Shown piece by piece: positions 1 to 11,101 of a stretch of 31,277 nucleotides of DNA. The notes beneath the pieces were generated by a model. It searched no databases, was not told the origin of the DNA, and saw only the letters and a list, made by a program, of their open reading frames with translations. Positions within the stretch are counted from its first letter, which is position 1. The number at the start of each line of letters is the position of its first letter. Where the stretch lies: positions 1-31,277 of the forward strand of contig LRSR01004786.1 in NCBI GenBank assembly GCA_001579985.1, in the 5' to 3' direction. The position numbers and the translations under genes are program-made. This DNA comes from Hypsibius dujardini. Its lineage: Eukaryota > Tardigrada > Eutardigrada > Parachela > Hypsibiidae.

Positions 1-354
1 CAGACTTTTCAGTTGGAAATACTTTTCAGTGCCGTTCGATATATTTACGTCGGTGTGTGTCCCGTGTCTGGGTTCAGTGTCCTCCTCCGGAACAACAACT
101 TTCGCCTCTCTCTCTCTCGCGTGTCTGCCTGCCTGCCTGTATACCTGGTCAGACAAGGTTAGTTCGCAATCGGCATTGGAAATATCGACCGCTGTCTGTC
201 TGTCTGACGTGTCTGCCTGCTACACCGGCTTATCGATCGGACCGGGATTTTTGCGGCGGCTACCGTTGAGGAATTCGGACACGCGATAATATATTTCACC
301 TTTCGGAAGAGTTGTTTACGCGTTTGGATATTTAGAAAATCATTGCCTGAAAAA
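1..354 (+). other. Probable 5' UTR / promoter of the Ly6-like gene
   Basis: No coding evidence is seen. The stretch precedes the first methionine codon of the Ly6-like gene at 355. It holds short CTGC/CTGT runs around 120-145 and 191-220 that resemble the GACA-type repeats seen elsewhere in the window, read on the opposite strand. Transcription start and core promoter elements could not be fixed by eye. Confidence 0.4.
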
Positions 355-2207
355 ATGGATGTCTGTGGAAAAATTACGTTGGTGTGTCTGGCTGTGATCC
401 TGGCTGCAGTCCCCTCAGGTATGTGCATTTTTTGTTTTGTTTCCTTGCTCAATAGAATTGCAATTTAGTTTTGCGAAGACGGAGATTTCAGCTTCAACGT
501 ATTATTTGCAGCCGAATCGGAGTCTTTTTAGTCGATCGAGGGTAGAATAAAGTGTTGTTCGTCCGAGTCTGCAAATGGGCTGTGTTCTTTCGCTGACCGG
601 CAATTTCGACGTACCAGCAAAATTGATTTGAAAACGTATTTCTCAGTATTTGTCCTTTTTAAAAAACTTTATAAATGAAATTCATTCAGCTGGTTGAATG
701 AAATTTATTCATCCACGGGAAAAGAGTTTCATAAATAATTCAACATTACTTGTTGAAAAGTACGGAGTATTTTATCATATTTGCATGTTTGATTTCAAAG
801 CTGATCATCATTATGTTTGAAATTTAATGGAGTAATAAGTAGTAAGTAATTTGAGTAATAAGTATTATTTTGATAGGCATGATTAGTTTAAATTTTAAAA
901 AACAGTTGGCTATTTTTATTTTTTTGTTTTGTTAAAACAAGTTTCAAGTCTTCATAATGTCGTATTAGCTCTCAGAAACGCCTTTCCTCTTTGAGTTGAA
1001 ACAAATCAATAAAAAATTGGATTATAAAAACACAAAGTTTAGGTTTTTGTTTGGTAATTTATTAGACTACGAATGCAAGTGAATTCGTGCAAATGAATTT
1101 AAAAAGGGCCTAGACACGTAGAAAAACTTAAAGAGATAATGTTTGGCCAAAACATTAGCATGGAGAAAGAGTAAGAGTTAAGCTGATGCGAATGTGAACA
1201 CGATCTAGTAAAAGCAAATGATAATACTCAGCTGCTGCGCTCAGTCCTTTTGTCTGACTGATCAAACACAAAGCCGACCGCTGTGCGAGATTATTCAGGC
1301 AGCAGAGAAGACGTGCGACTTTGTCGTAAAATAAGCGTCCGTTTCCCATTCACATTTGCCGGACAATAAAGAAACTAATTGTCTCTTCCAACAAAAGGGA
1401 TGAGGAATTTTGTGCCTCGACCGGCAGTTTTGTGACTGACCTACAAGATTAAGCAGAATGAAAAATTCTAGACAATGACCTTCTGTTTTCGTTTGCAGCG
1501 TGGGCCCGGAAATGCTACGTGTGTGATTCCGTCATGAACCCCGGCTGTGCGGACGCCAACCAGATCAGCCAGAACTACCAAGACTGTTCCCAGGGAGGTG
1601 GTCTATATGGTGGCTCATTTTCCGGCCAGCAGCAATTCCCGCAGCAAGGTGTTCAGCAGTTTGGCCAACCCAATCAGTACCCCCAGCAGTTGGGCCAACA
1701 GGGCAATTTTGGCGGCGTAGGGGGATATGGAGGAGTTGGGGGAGATCGCTGTGTAAAGATTATGACGGTCACTGGACAAGGACAACGTAAGTAACTCAGA
1801 CAAACAAACAAATGAGCAGAAAGAAAGACATAAAAAAGACTGACAGACAGACCGACAGACAGGCAGGTAGGTAGGCAGGCAGACAGACAGACAGACAGAC
1901 AAACATAAAGACAGAGAGACAGAGAGACAGAGAGACAGAGAGACAGACAGAGAGACAGATAGACAGAGAGACAGACAGACATTGCGTTCTCGAATTTAAG
2001 GTGTAATTTTCTGTTACAGCAAGAGTACAACGAGCGTGCGGCAACGCCGGTGTCCAAGGTGACGGCTGCTATTGGCAAGGAGCGCAACAGTATTGCTCCT
2101 GCAACTGGAACTACTGCAACGGCTCATCGCGCCTCTCTACAACATCCGCCTTTTTCTTCGCTGGTGTGGCCACCGTCCTGTCCCTTCTCTTCCGGAGTAG
2201 CCTTTAA
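355..2207 (+). CDS. Ly6/quiver-like GPI-anchored three-finger protein with Gln/Gly-rich insert
   Basis: Three exons: 355-418, 1499-1786 and 2020-2207 (540 nt, 179 residues), both introns GT-AG and phase 1. Residues 1-21 are a hydrophobic signal peptide. The mature part starts near WARKCYVCDS and has ten cysteines (27, 30, 38, 51, 106, 124, 134, 143, 145, 150), ending in a C-S-C-x4-C-N pattern typical of the Ly6/uPAR fold and of Drosophila quiver/sleepless-type proteins. After CN (150-151) comes a short Ser-rich stretch and a hydrophobic C-terminus (about 159-179), the layout of a GPI-attachment signal, so the product is probably tethered to the outer cell surface. Residues 52-104 are a low-complexity Gln/Gly/Tyr/Phe segment between cysteines 51 and 106, not usual for the family. 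Family members modulate ion channels or receptors; the target here is unknown. Confidence 0.87.
1800..1981. repeat. GACA/GACAGA microsatellite filling intron 2 of the Ly6-like gene
   Basis: Tandem GACA tetramers with interspersed GACAGAGA units occupy nearly all of the 233-base intron 1787-2019. Only the donor side (GTAAGT and a few bases) and about 38 bases before the acceptor are non-repetitive. The repeat has no stop codon in any frame, so it yields spurious reading frames on both strands. Confidence 0.9.
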
Positions 2208-2856
2208 TTGACTCCCTTCCCTCCGTAGAGTCGTCGCAGTTTTTGTTGCTGTATAATTTTTGCAGAGTTTTTTTCCTGTTGTGGTTGCATAACATGATAC
2301 ACCCGATACCAAGATAGATTTGTTGAAATGACATCCTTCCCAGTCGTGTTTTTTGCTGATGCGGAGCATCTGAGATATCACTTGTTTTTTGGCCTTCTCT
2401 TCCTTCTCTCTCTCTCTCTCTCTCTCTTCGAGTTCCCTTTCCCTTCTCTTTTCTACTTTGCGCCAATGTTAATCGTTTCCGGTACTACCAGCAAGTGGAT
2501 TAACAGCTGTACCTTTTTTTTCTGCAGTCCGCTGCTTTGTAGACTATCCGCAAAATAGACGAAGGTCTTGGCTTGGCACGGACCATTTCATGTTTCAAGT
2601 GGCTTGAGGAGAGGGATCGAGAGAGAGAGATTTACATGAGCGTTGAAGCATGACCCGTTGTCGCACCTATGTACGCTTACTGACAGTGTTTTTTGCTGAT
2701 GTCTACCTCGGCGGTTTATCTCCTTCTTGACACGTTAATTGCTCTGTTGAGTTCCTGAGATGTGCCGTTTGTGCTGCACTTTAATAATACAATGCAAAAA
2801 CCCCGATCCAATGTTATTTCCTCACTTCCTTGTTTCGTCCGCTCTCACCCCAATGG

Positions 2857-3623
2857 ATGGCATCAAATGACAAATCATAAACTCAAATTAAATCAAATCA
2901 AATCGAGCCAGGTTTTGATTTAAAACTCATTTGAATTGATTTTGAAATTAATTTGATTTCGGTTTGATGGCATTTTTAAGTCAATTTTGCTTCCCAAAAC
3001 TCCATAAATTTATACTTTTTCGTCATTTTGATCGGGCTTTTGTTCATAAATTAAGCAAATCCTGGATGACACCTGCAAACTCATTGTTGGAATTTGAACC
3101 AAAGTTACCGAAATCACGAAACTAGCAAGGATTTCCAATTACTATCCAGATCTAATTAAATTGCGTGGGACTTTTTTTCAAATACCGATAAAACATGAAA
3201 CTCTGCAATACAACTGCTAACTGGGAACATTATATGTTTAAAAAAAATTAAAAGGCACTTTCTTGGTAAGTTAGTAATCATTTGAGCGAGCAAGTTTGGT
3301 TTCAGTTTTATTAGGCAAAAAAGAACGGTAGGAAATGAATGTACTAGGACATGCCTATTTTTTCAAATAATTCTAGTGACATATTAGGTAAACATATTTT
3401 ACACCCTCATAAACACTTTGAACAAAACGTTCTCATAAACTTTATTAAGGAAACACTGTATAACTACCTAACAAAAAACGCGCCTAGAGAGTGAGAAATT
3501 GAAAACGCTTTCAAAATTCCGCCAAATCAAAATCAAATCAAAATAATATGTTCAAATGACTTTTTCAATATCAAATCAAAATCAAGATCAAATCAAATGT
3601 GCCTTTTTATCATTTGATGCCAT
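2857..3623. mobile_element. Possible non-autonomous TIR element rich in ATCAAA motifs
   Basis: The ends are 18-base inverted repeats beginning ATGGCATCAAATGA: left arm 2857-2874, right arm 3606-3623, one mismatch. Next to both ends are clusters of ATCAAA/TTTGAT hexamers, at about 2880-2960 and 3525-3600. The interior (about 770 bases in all) has no long reading frame. No clear target-site duplication was seen, so this could be a non-autonomous DNA transposon or simply two inverted ATCAAA satellite clusters. Confidence 0.45.
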
Positions 3624-4571
3624 TTCTATTTCCGCCAGCTTTTCATTTTATTCTATAATTCAATAGCGTCTTACATATCATGCCGATGTATTCTAATGTA
3701 CGTCCCTGTCTAGATTGCAAATATCGCGATACTGCAAAAAATCCAAGGATAAAAACTATTTCAAGTCTAAATTGTTTAAGCTCGCATTTAAAACATTCTA
3801 GGGTCTGTGAATTGTGGAACACCGGCAAACGGTACCGGTCTGACATTACAATCACCACCCTTCTTTACTTTCCAACTGAATTATATTTTACTGATGTTTT
3901 ATTTCAATTAGATAGAACTTGGGAATAGAAATGTTAGTTTGCAAGATAAAAGCTAATCTTGATTTAAATTTGATATTCACGCGGTCGGGCCTAAGTTTTG
4001 CCCATGTGTGTAGCTCCTGCTTTGGAAAGATATATATGTTTGTTATATTCAGCTCAAAAAAATGTATATTTATATTATTTTTCACTTTGTCGATCACTAA
4101 TTACTAGGACTGAGGAGCGAATAAACGAAGAGCCCAATCAGCTAACGAAACACCGACGAACCAGCGAACCAGTAAAGCAATACACTAAAGAGGCAGCGAA
4201 GCAACGAATCAGCCAACTCTGTACCTCGTCCCGGCCCCCGTACTCAAATAAAATCATGTTGATGACAAGTGATTTCAACATGACGTTTCTGTGATGACAG
4301 TATCAAAAATCGTCAAATACAACCTTTGTTTAAGGTTGGAAGTGTTTCAGAAAATTTTAATATATTCCTCACTAAATGGAGCGCATTACAGATTAACAAA
4401 TGTTTGGGGGAAATCATTTGAGTTCGGCACTGATAAAATGTACCAAATAGTAATAAGTTTGATTAAGTTTTCAAAAGACGTAACAGTCGTCCGGTCTCCA
4501 TCCGTCTGGCGGCCAGACATAGAGCTAGTATAGGTTTCTCTCGTTTCTCTCGTTCGGCTAGAGGAACACTG

Positions 4572-5120
4572 CCTGTAGGCAGAGGCACTAAAAACGTCCT
4601 AGGGTCCTTACAAATCAAAACCAGGACCCTTGATGGTAAGTCCAAGGGGTGGGGAAAGAGACAACGAGTAATTTTGTTAAGATTAAACCCAAAATTCTGT
4701 TAAAAATCCCTGATCCTTTTGAAATTTCTGAGGGGTCTGAGGGTCTCATTTTCAGGTGGCCCACTAGGATTTCAAAACAATATCAAACACTCAGTTTTTC
4801 CATCAAGTTTGCGCCGTTCTTCGATTTTTTGAACCCACCATTTGCATTCATCAATAGGGAGTTTATAGTAATGGACCTTGAAAAATCTAAAATTTGAACG
4901 AAAAACTGAAGCTTTTGACAATGTTTCGAAATCCAGGGTGCCCACAGAAATCAGCCCCCCCCCCCAAACCGCCACAAGTTTTAAAATGATCAAGAAACAA
5001 TGGCCGAATTTTGGCTTCAATTAAAAAAAAACTCCATTTTTCCCCTCTGCCCATTTCCTGAACCTACCAGGGGTCCTGGTTCTGACTCGTAAGGACACTA
5101 AAAGAGCCTCTGTTTGCAGG
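4572..5120. mobile_element. Fold-back element family A, copy 1
   Basis: Imperfect inverted repeat over almost its whole length. The arms near the ends share GTCCTTAC, then an AACCAGGACCC block about 20 bases in; left arm near 4600-4665, right arm near 5040-5095 reversed. The arms also match further in: AAAACTGA with a nearby GAAATCC on one side is mirrored in the other, around a centre near 4850. Related copies lie at 7651-8172 and 30130-30963. No open frame for a transposase is seen, so it is non-autonomous and MITE-like. Confidence 0.7.
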
Positions 5121-5311
5121 AATACATTTCTTTTAGCTTTCTCGGTGCGATTCAGAATACGAATCAGTTCGTTGTTATCTAACTTGGAAACGTGGAATGG
5201 ATAAAGACAGAAGGCGGCACTCTTCTCGCTATGAACGTTTTCACCGGTAGATAGTTTGCCCATAACATAAAAATAGTCATTTGTTTGATTGACTTCACCC
5301 TACTGCACATT

Positions 5312-6771
5312 TTATGACATCCTTGGCAGAAGGATATCCCATGTCCCGTCGTACGTCTTCACGTCATAGCTGTGCTGGGGATAGACAACCAACGTTGGAT
5401 CCTCCGAATGGCATTCATTACACTGGTCCTTCGCTCCGGCATACAAATCTAAACAAATTATTTTTATATAGCAGACTTTTTTTTTTAAAATATTAGTTTA
5501 TGCATGTGATGAGGTGGTACGGGAGTAATTATTTTCCATGTGAGGCTGCTTCCGTAAAACTGACCATGAGCGAAGTACTGCTGCGTTGTCAGGGTCGGTC
5601 CGATGATGTTGTTGTTTTGATCGAGCGGAGTGACTTTCACATGAACATGTGTGGCGCGATATCCCTCGCTATGGCCCGTCCCATAACGGCCCGGCATGAT
5701 GGTGGAATAGGCGAAGAATCCGGCACTAGTCGTGATTAGACGTTTCCGGCAAGTCTGCCAAACAATATTCCCTTTCCATATCTTGGCAATAATATTTATT
5801 ATTTTTAATTAAGACTAATATTTATTATTTTTAATTAGTTATTAATTAATTAATAGTACTTATTATTCTTAATTAATAATAATATTTATTATTTTTAATT
5901 AGTAATATGATTTATTATTGATATTATTTTATCGAAAAAATGGTTATGAGATTAATAAATTTTTATGGACCGTAATTGTCCTACTACAGAGTTATTTTGG
6001 CATAGTTATAAAACACAAGATAGCATATCTATTAAATGAATTCAACACTTTGTGAGACACTAAAACTGCCAGTGTTCTTTCCATTGGCTAAAAAAATGAC
6101 ACATCACGAGGCAAAATGTTAATTCCAATATGACATTTCAGTTGTTTAAACTTTTGCTGGGTAGACATACAAAGTCGCGGGAGGCAGGTGAGGTGTTGCT
6201 GTAAACTCCGACCGCGTCGGCATGCCAAATGTCCAGGAGTGCACGAATAGGTCTTCCACAGGGACTGGAAGCATCCACAAGGCGAACGGTGCCGTTGATG
6301 AAGAGCCGATCATTGCGGGCGGAATTGGTGCAGACCTGCGGCAGAAACTGCCCGCCCATTTGCTCAAGGGGCGAGCAGGCTTTGTAGTACGGGCCCTCCT
6401 CCACGCATTGGGTCGTCATACATTGGCCACTGCGAACTGAAATTCCAGAAAGCAGCTCAATTTAATTGCGTGAGGACTTATTCAAGCTTATTTCTATACT
6501 GTCATTTTTTTAAAGTACTTAAATTAGTAACCGTTGAATTGCTACTGAAAAAGTTTACATTTCTATCAAAATGCTAGAACAATTAATTACCAGAACAATT
6601 CGGCGACCTCTGTCCGGGTCGGCCTCCCGGTGGGGGTCCGGGTGCCCGAGAAGTGGCTGCCCTGCAATTTGAAACAGGGTTGCCAGAGGCGACGGACACC
6701 TGGGATGAAGTTTGCTGAAAAACGAAAGATGACCCAAAAAACAAGATGAAATAGAAAGAAAACGCGGCCAT
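5312..6771 (-). CDS. Secreted intradiol ring-cleavage dioxygenase
   Basis: Four exons on the minus strand: 6771-6591, 6436-6171, 5754-5565 and 5448-5312 (774 nt, 257 residues). Residues 1-19 are a signal peptide (MAAFSFYFILFF...), followed by a Pro/Gly-rich linker. The catalytic domain begins with the family motif EGPYY (74-78). The expected non-haem Fe(III) ligands are all visible: Tyr139 in WHADAVGVYS, Tyr173 in PGRYGTG, and His185 and His187 in THVHVKV; Arg182, three residues before the first His, matches the conserved arginine. The family opens catechol-type rings between the two hydroxyl groups using O2. A signal peptide implies secretion or the gut lumen, fitting detoxification or digestion of plant or algal phenolics, as proposed for the secreted mite enzymes. 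The third donor (G followed by GTCAGT) is the least certain junction; it was chosen because it alone gives the right phase for the last exon, which ends WDILLPRMS. Confidence 0.92.
5791..5901. repeat. AT-rich direct repeats in intron 2 of the dioxygenase gene
   Basis: A block of about 21 bases, AATATTTATTATTTTTAATT plus A, occurs three times (starting near 5791, 5817 and 5881), separated by further AT-only sequence. It lies within the intron between dioxygenase exons 2 and 3. Confidence 0.75.
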
Positions 6772-7650
6772 GTTACTGCCAAAATTTATAGCGGATAAAG
6801 TCAGTCAGGAATGCTTCTATATCAACGTTTTGAACGTGAACAATTTTTACGGATTTACATCTCCACCGAATTTCACCGTCAAGATCGTATTTCAGAGTTG
6901 TACATGGAGTCAGATTAGTAGAACTACTTGCATAGCGTGTAGACTTCTTTTGTGCTATACAAATGAATACTATGACGTCTCTTAAAAGCAAGCTCATCCA
7001 TTTCACCTTATAGACATATGTTGTGACCCCCCCCCCGCCAAATTTATAGTTTCACATCAGACCAGTACCAGACATATGAATGACAGACAGCATCCTACTG
7101 CTTTAAACTGGCTCGGCAGAGAACTGCTGACCTGTCTGTTTTGGGAAGCACGACGATTGGATAGCCAAGTACCGCAGACGCTAAAACCAATGCACGTATT
7201 TGTCCAGGGACCGCGTCGTGTTATTTGAATGTGAATAACGCGGATCAGCAGAAATACCAAATTGACAAATACCAGCCAGCGTCTTTGGCGAAGTCGTGCC
7301 GTCATATGGCAGACATTCTAGACGAACAAAGGGTTCGCCGAAATGAATCAGACGCCATGTACAAGGGGCAGTCTGAAATGATTGACCGTGTCATTTGTTT
7401 TTGTTTATTTTCACATTTTTGCTGATTTATTTAATCATATCTAGGACTATATAACCACTGCCCTGTTTCAAAACAAAATCTGCTAAAAATTCCGGAAGGG
7501 CCAAAGGGAAAAAATGCCAAAAACCGATGAGGTGGTTTGCGAATGTGTGAAATTTCTTCTTCTCTTTATGATTTAAAATCTCCATTGTGGTTGAAGCTTT
7601 TTCGATTTTGTAGAAGTAAAAAGAAACAGGGCTTAGACCTTAAATTTACA

Positions 7651-8172
7651 CAGTAATGAGAGAAGGTTCCTTATTACAAGCTGGAACCAAAACCCCCTCA
7701 TGGCAGAACCAGGAGGTGGGCAAGGGCAAAAATAATTTTTCACAGTTTTTTTTATTTAATATTTAATTTATTTAACATTTAGTATTTAATTTAATATTTT
7801 TCATTTTGTTGTATAATTGAACCCAAAATTCGACTTATGATCCCCCAATCATTCGAAACTTGTGGAGATGTGGGGGGTCTGATTTTCAGATGCTTTCTAG
7901 GATTTTAAAACGTTTTCAAAAACTTAAGTTTATCCATCAAAATTGAAGTTACTGAAAATGTTTTGTATAAAATAAAAATAAAATAATCTCCAGGGTCCTT
8001 CGAAATTAGACCGGCCACACTCCCACAAGTTCAAAATTATCAAAAACAGCAGGCCAAATTTTGCGTTCAATTTTGAAAAAGAATTATTTCGCCTCTTTGC
8101 CCAGTCCCTAGTCCTATCATGAGGGTTCCAGGTTCCTACTTGTAAAAACCCTAAAAACCCCTCATTAGTGAG
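7651..8172. mobile_element. Fold-back element family A, copy 2
   Basis: Same architecture as the copy at 4572-5120. The left end contains TTACAAGCTGGAACC and the right end, reversed, TTACAAGTAGGAACCTGG; both are followed by a GAACC/GACCC block and a GGGCAAAG-type stretch. Interior landmarks shared with copy 1 include AACCCAAAATTC, GGGTCTGATTTTCAG and CTAGGATTT. It has diverged clearly from copy 1 and has no coding capacity. Confidence 0.65.
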
Positions 8173-8264
8173 TTTTGCACGGACCTCTTGTGTTTGATCA
8201 GTGACTCGTTGATCTGGTCCAGACTTTTTATCCAGATTATTTATAATAATTTATTATTTTATCA

Positions 8265-8385
8265 TATTATATTATATATGTGTATGTGTAAATGTATATA
8301 CAGATCTGTATATATGCATTTATGTCTATATATATGTATGTCTGTCTATATATATATATATGTATGTATGTCTATATATATGTAT
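8265..8385. repeat. TA/TATG microsatellite
   Basis: Alternating TATA and TATG/TCTA units, including a TATATATATATATATG run near 8347-8362. It lies just downstream of the ATP-grasp stop codon on that gene's strand. The plus-strand open frame across it is a repeat artefact. Confidence 0.85.
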
Positions 8386-8436
8386 TTGAAATATCTCAAA
8401 GGCATGTATTCCAATCACGCATGTCCAATACTGTTA

Positions 8437-11101
8437 TTAGTTGGAGTTTGGGGACACACGATTAAAGGCAAACTGGCAGATCTCCTCCATAAATTCTCCG
8501 GCAGTTATACCGGAATATTCCAGAATCTAAACGAAAAACATATTAAAAAAACGACAGACAGCTCAGTTGTTTCTTGGGCACAGTTTCGTTCCTCCCAATG
8601 AACCAAAATTTGAAGTGACACATTACCTTTCCGACTGAAGAGTTCTCCCCTATCAACGGATTCGGATTGACTTCCAGCACGAAAAATTCCGAATTCTCCA
8701 TATCATTGGAGCGGATATCAATCCGAGCGTACCCGCTCCCGTTTACAGCGACATACGCGTCCTTAGCTAGTTGCTGCAGCCGTAACTGGACTGTAATCGG
8801 AGCCGGTTTTGAGGTGTAGAAAGCTTCGGTTTCGGGCGGCACTATTAGCTCCTTTCGTGAACCGTCATCACTGCTTCGGTAGCCTCTTTGAGTGATCCCT
8901 CGTTCGAAGTCGATGATCCGTTGGTCGTGCGTCAAGTCGGAGCGAAAGACCCGCTCAGCTACAGTGTAGGTCTTCACACCCGCGGCCGCACTGCCCGTGA
9001 CCAGAGCTGTGAATTCCCTCCCGGGTAGAAACGTTTCCACAAAAGTTCCTCGACATAATGGTAATTCCTATGGATGGAAAAAAGACCCATTAACTGCATG
9101 AAAAATATCAATAGATTAATTTCGCACACACGCGCAATTTTTAAAGCGAGAACGCAGAATGCCTCCGTTTTATTTTGTTCAACCAACATGGTACCATTGA
9201 CGATATTTCATCGGTGACTACTTTAAGTGAAAACGTTTTTGGGCTTAATTATGGAATGGAAACATGGAATGTTTCAATGTTTCCCAAAATTGAAATTTTG
9301 CCAAAAAAATGTGATTCAGTCACCAATGAAGGACATTTTATAAGTCATCATCAATATTGCACTAATTTAAAAAAATGAAGCGGAGGCCTGTCTGCGTTTC
9401 AACTTTGATAAACGTTCCAAGTCAATGGTTATTTTTTGCTAAGCCGATTGTAATAAAAAACCAAATGAGCTAAATTGTGTTATTATCTAAGACACTGTCG
9501 ACAGTGAACCTGCGAACTAAAATCCCAATATTAATGGGCAAAATATTTTTCTGCCGTATAATTCCAATTTATATATTTTTGTTCACTTACTTCGAATTGA
9601 TCATACCTTGGTGATAACATTGATCTGTCGAACGGCTTCGGCCTCACTGCGAACGATGGAATTCGCGGATATGCCGACACCGGCAAAGGAGACAGACGGT
9701 TTGACAATCCACGGGAAAGACAAACGCTGAGCGGTCTCTGCAACATCCGCCTCAACGTTTTCCAGTGAGATCGCTTTGAATGCGGCAGTCGAGACACCTT
9801 TTGAGATGAGCATGGCCTTTTGGTTAGTTTTCGTTACTGTCGTTGATTCGAACAGCGTGTCCGCTCCGGTGAAGACCAATGAACCCTTTTCCATTTCTCG
9901 CAGAACCGTCAGTCCGGGAAATCCATCCGTTTCCAGCTAGAAAAAAGCGCAAACAAAAGCAAGAACTTATTAAAAATCTGTATCGCACTGTGTTTGCATA
10001 GATCGCGTCTCCTTTGAGCCAATTAATATAACTTTGGCCAGCACTTTAACTTCCTTGCAATCAATAATCAACAGCTGAGGATCAGCCGTTGGATTGTTTG
10101 GCTTGTTTGAATATCTGTCTGTCTTCTATGTATTAAGCCGTAGCAAAGTTCCCAAAATTGGTAGGTGTCATCGGCAATGAGAAATGGGGCTTCACCGGCG
10201 CATAACCAATCAGTATTGAATAATTGACATGCTAAATGGAATGGAACTGACCCTGTCTTTCGCATTAACAAAACCTTTTTTCTTTCCACTCTAATATTTA
10301 CTTTAAACAGTGGCGCATTGCGCGGTGAACCCTTCATTCTGTATGCACGTGCGATAACATCGATTTCGATCCTTTTGCCTATTACGCAGAGAATAGTAGT
10401 GTTTAAAGAAAGATTTAGAATTTATACTAAATTTAAAATCGACACATGACCAAAGCCGGATTTTAAACAAAATCACAAATGCTTGAATTTAAAATAAATA
10501 CGCCGTTTCCCTATTTTCTAAAGCAAATTTGATTTAAAATCATTGTCGACTAAAAAATGGTTACACAAAAAGGTTTAAAAATCAAACTGAAAATCTTTAG
10601 TTTAAAATAAAATTCTATTTTTAAATCTTTATTTAAATAAATCTAAACATCAGTAGCAAGCACTTACAGTATATTTTCACTAAGAAGTTTTAGCTTTTTA
10701 GCTTATTATTATTATCTGATTACGATAATAACGGTACTATATTATTGACCATGTAATTATTAATTACTCAATGCTCTTTCCTCGTGCCTACTTACCCCAC
10801 AATCCGTGAAGAACAACAGGAAAGGTTCATTCCCATGGGCAAGGCCGTACTGAACAAATTCCTCCAGGGTCGCCTGGCAGTTTTTCAACGTAACCGAATG
10901 CACGGAGACCTTCGTGAATCCCAAAGCACGGAATGCAGTCTCCACGTACTGACAAGAGCTCGCCTTGCTGAACTCATTCGCCACGATCAAAGTCGCTGGA
11001 ATGTGACTCGAACTGTCACAAGCGTCCCGGTCGCCACGTAGAATTCTGATGCGGAGACTGCGTGCTGTGAATGCGTCCATAGCGGCGGTAGATTTGTCCA
11101 T
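8437..11101 (-). CDS. D-alanine-D-alanine-ligase-like ATP-grasp enzyme
   Basis: Four minus-strand exons: 11101-10796, 9936-9607, 9067-8627 and 8526-8437 (1167 nt, 388 residues), all introns GT-AG and phase 0. Residues 1-102 form the N-terminal domain. Motifs follow in family order: ETDGFPGL (104-111), FTGADTLF (124-131), VTKTNQKAML (136-145), the ATP-binding IVKPS with Lys181, VETFLPGREFT at the start of exon 3, YARIDIRSND with Asp329, and the metal-binding EVNPNP (Glu344, Asn346). Residues 360-388 are a short helical tail. The family joins two amino or hydroxy acids using ATP. Animals make no peptidoglycan, so the substrate is probably another dipeptide-like compound. No signal peptide is seen, so it is likely cytosolic. 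The nearest relatives I know are bacterial; the introns show it is now a eukaryotic gene, not contamination. It lies beside, and points the same way as, the dioxygenase. Confidence 0.92.
10381..10660. other. AT-rich tract with TTTAAAAT motifs in intron 1 of the ATP-grasp gene
   Basis: Within the 859-base intron 9937-10795 there is a cluster of TTTAAA-centred words, several in the form GATTTAAAATC or ATTTAAAATCGAC. It looks like decayed AT-rich repeat. No larger order was established. Confidence 0.4.

Larger units (their letters stand above)
2208..5311. other. Intergenic region with two TIR elements
   Basis: No gene is recognised. The first part is probably the 3' UTR of the Ly6-like gene; a variant polyadenylation motif AATACA lies near 2786. 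There is a CT dinucleotide run at about 2405-2427. Two repeat elements are described separately (2857-3623 and 4572-5120). The rest, about 3624-4570, is AT-rich with only short open frames lacking recognisable motifs. Confidence 0.6.
6772..8436. other. Intergenic region between dioxygenase and ATP-grasp genes
   Basis: This should hold the promoter of the minus-strand dioxygenase (right of 6771) and the 3' end of the minus-strand ATP-grasp gene. It also holds fold-back copy A2 (7651-8172) and a TA/TATG microsatellite (about 8265-8385). A possible minus-strand AATAAA signal lies at 8250-8255, about 180 bases past the ATP-grasp stop. Open frames at 7057-7425 on both strands show no recognisable motif. 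Confidence 0.55.

Noticed and set aside
10068-10337. Minus-strand 89-codon frame between ATP-grasp exons 1 and 2; one stretch faintly recalls a transposase core
   Set aside because: The flanking ATP-grasp exons join directly in phase and give contiguous family sequence, and the resemblance is too short to support a call.
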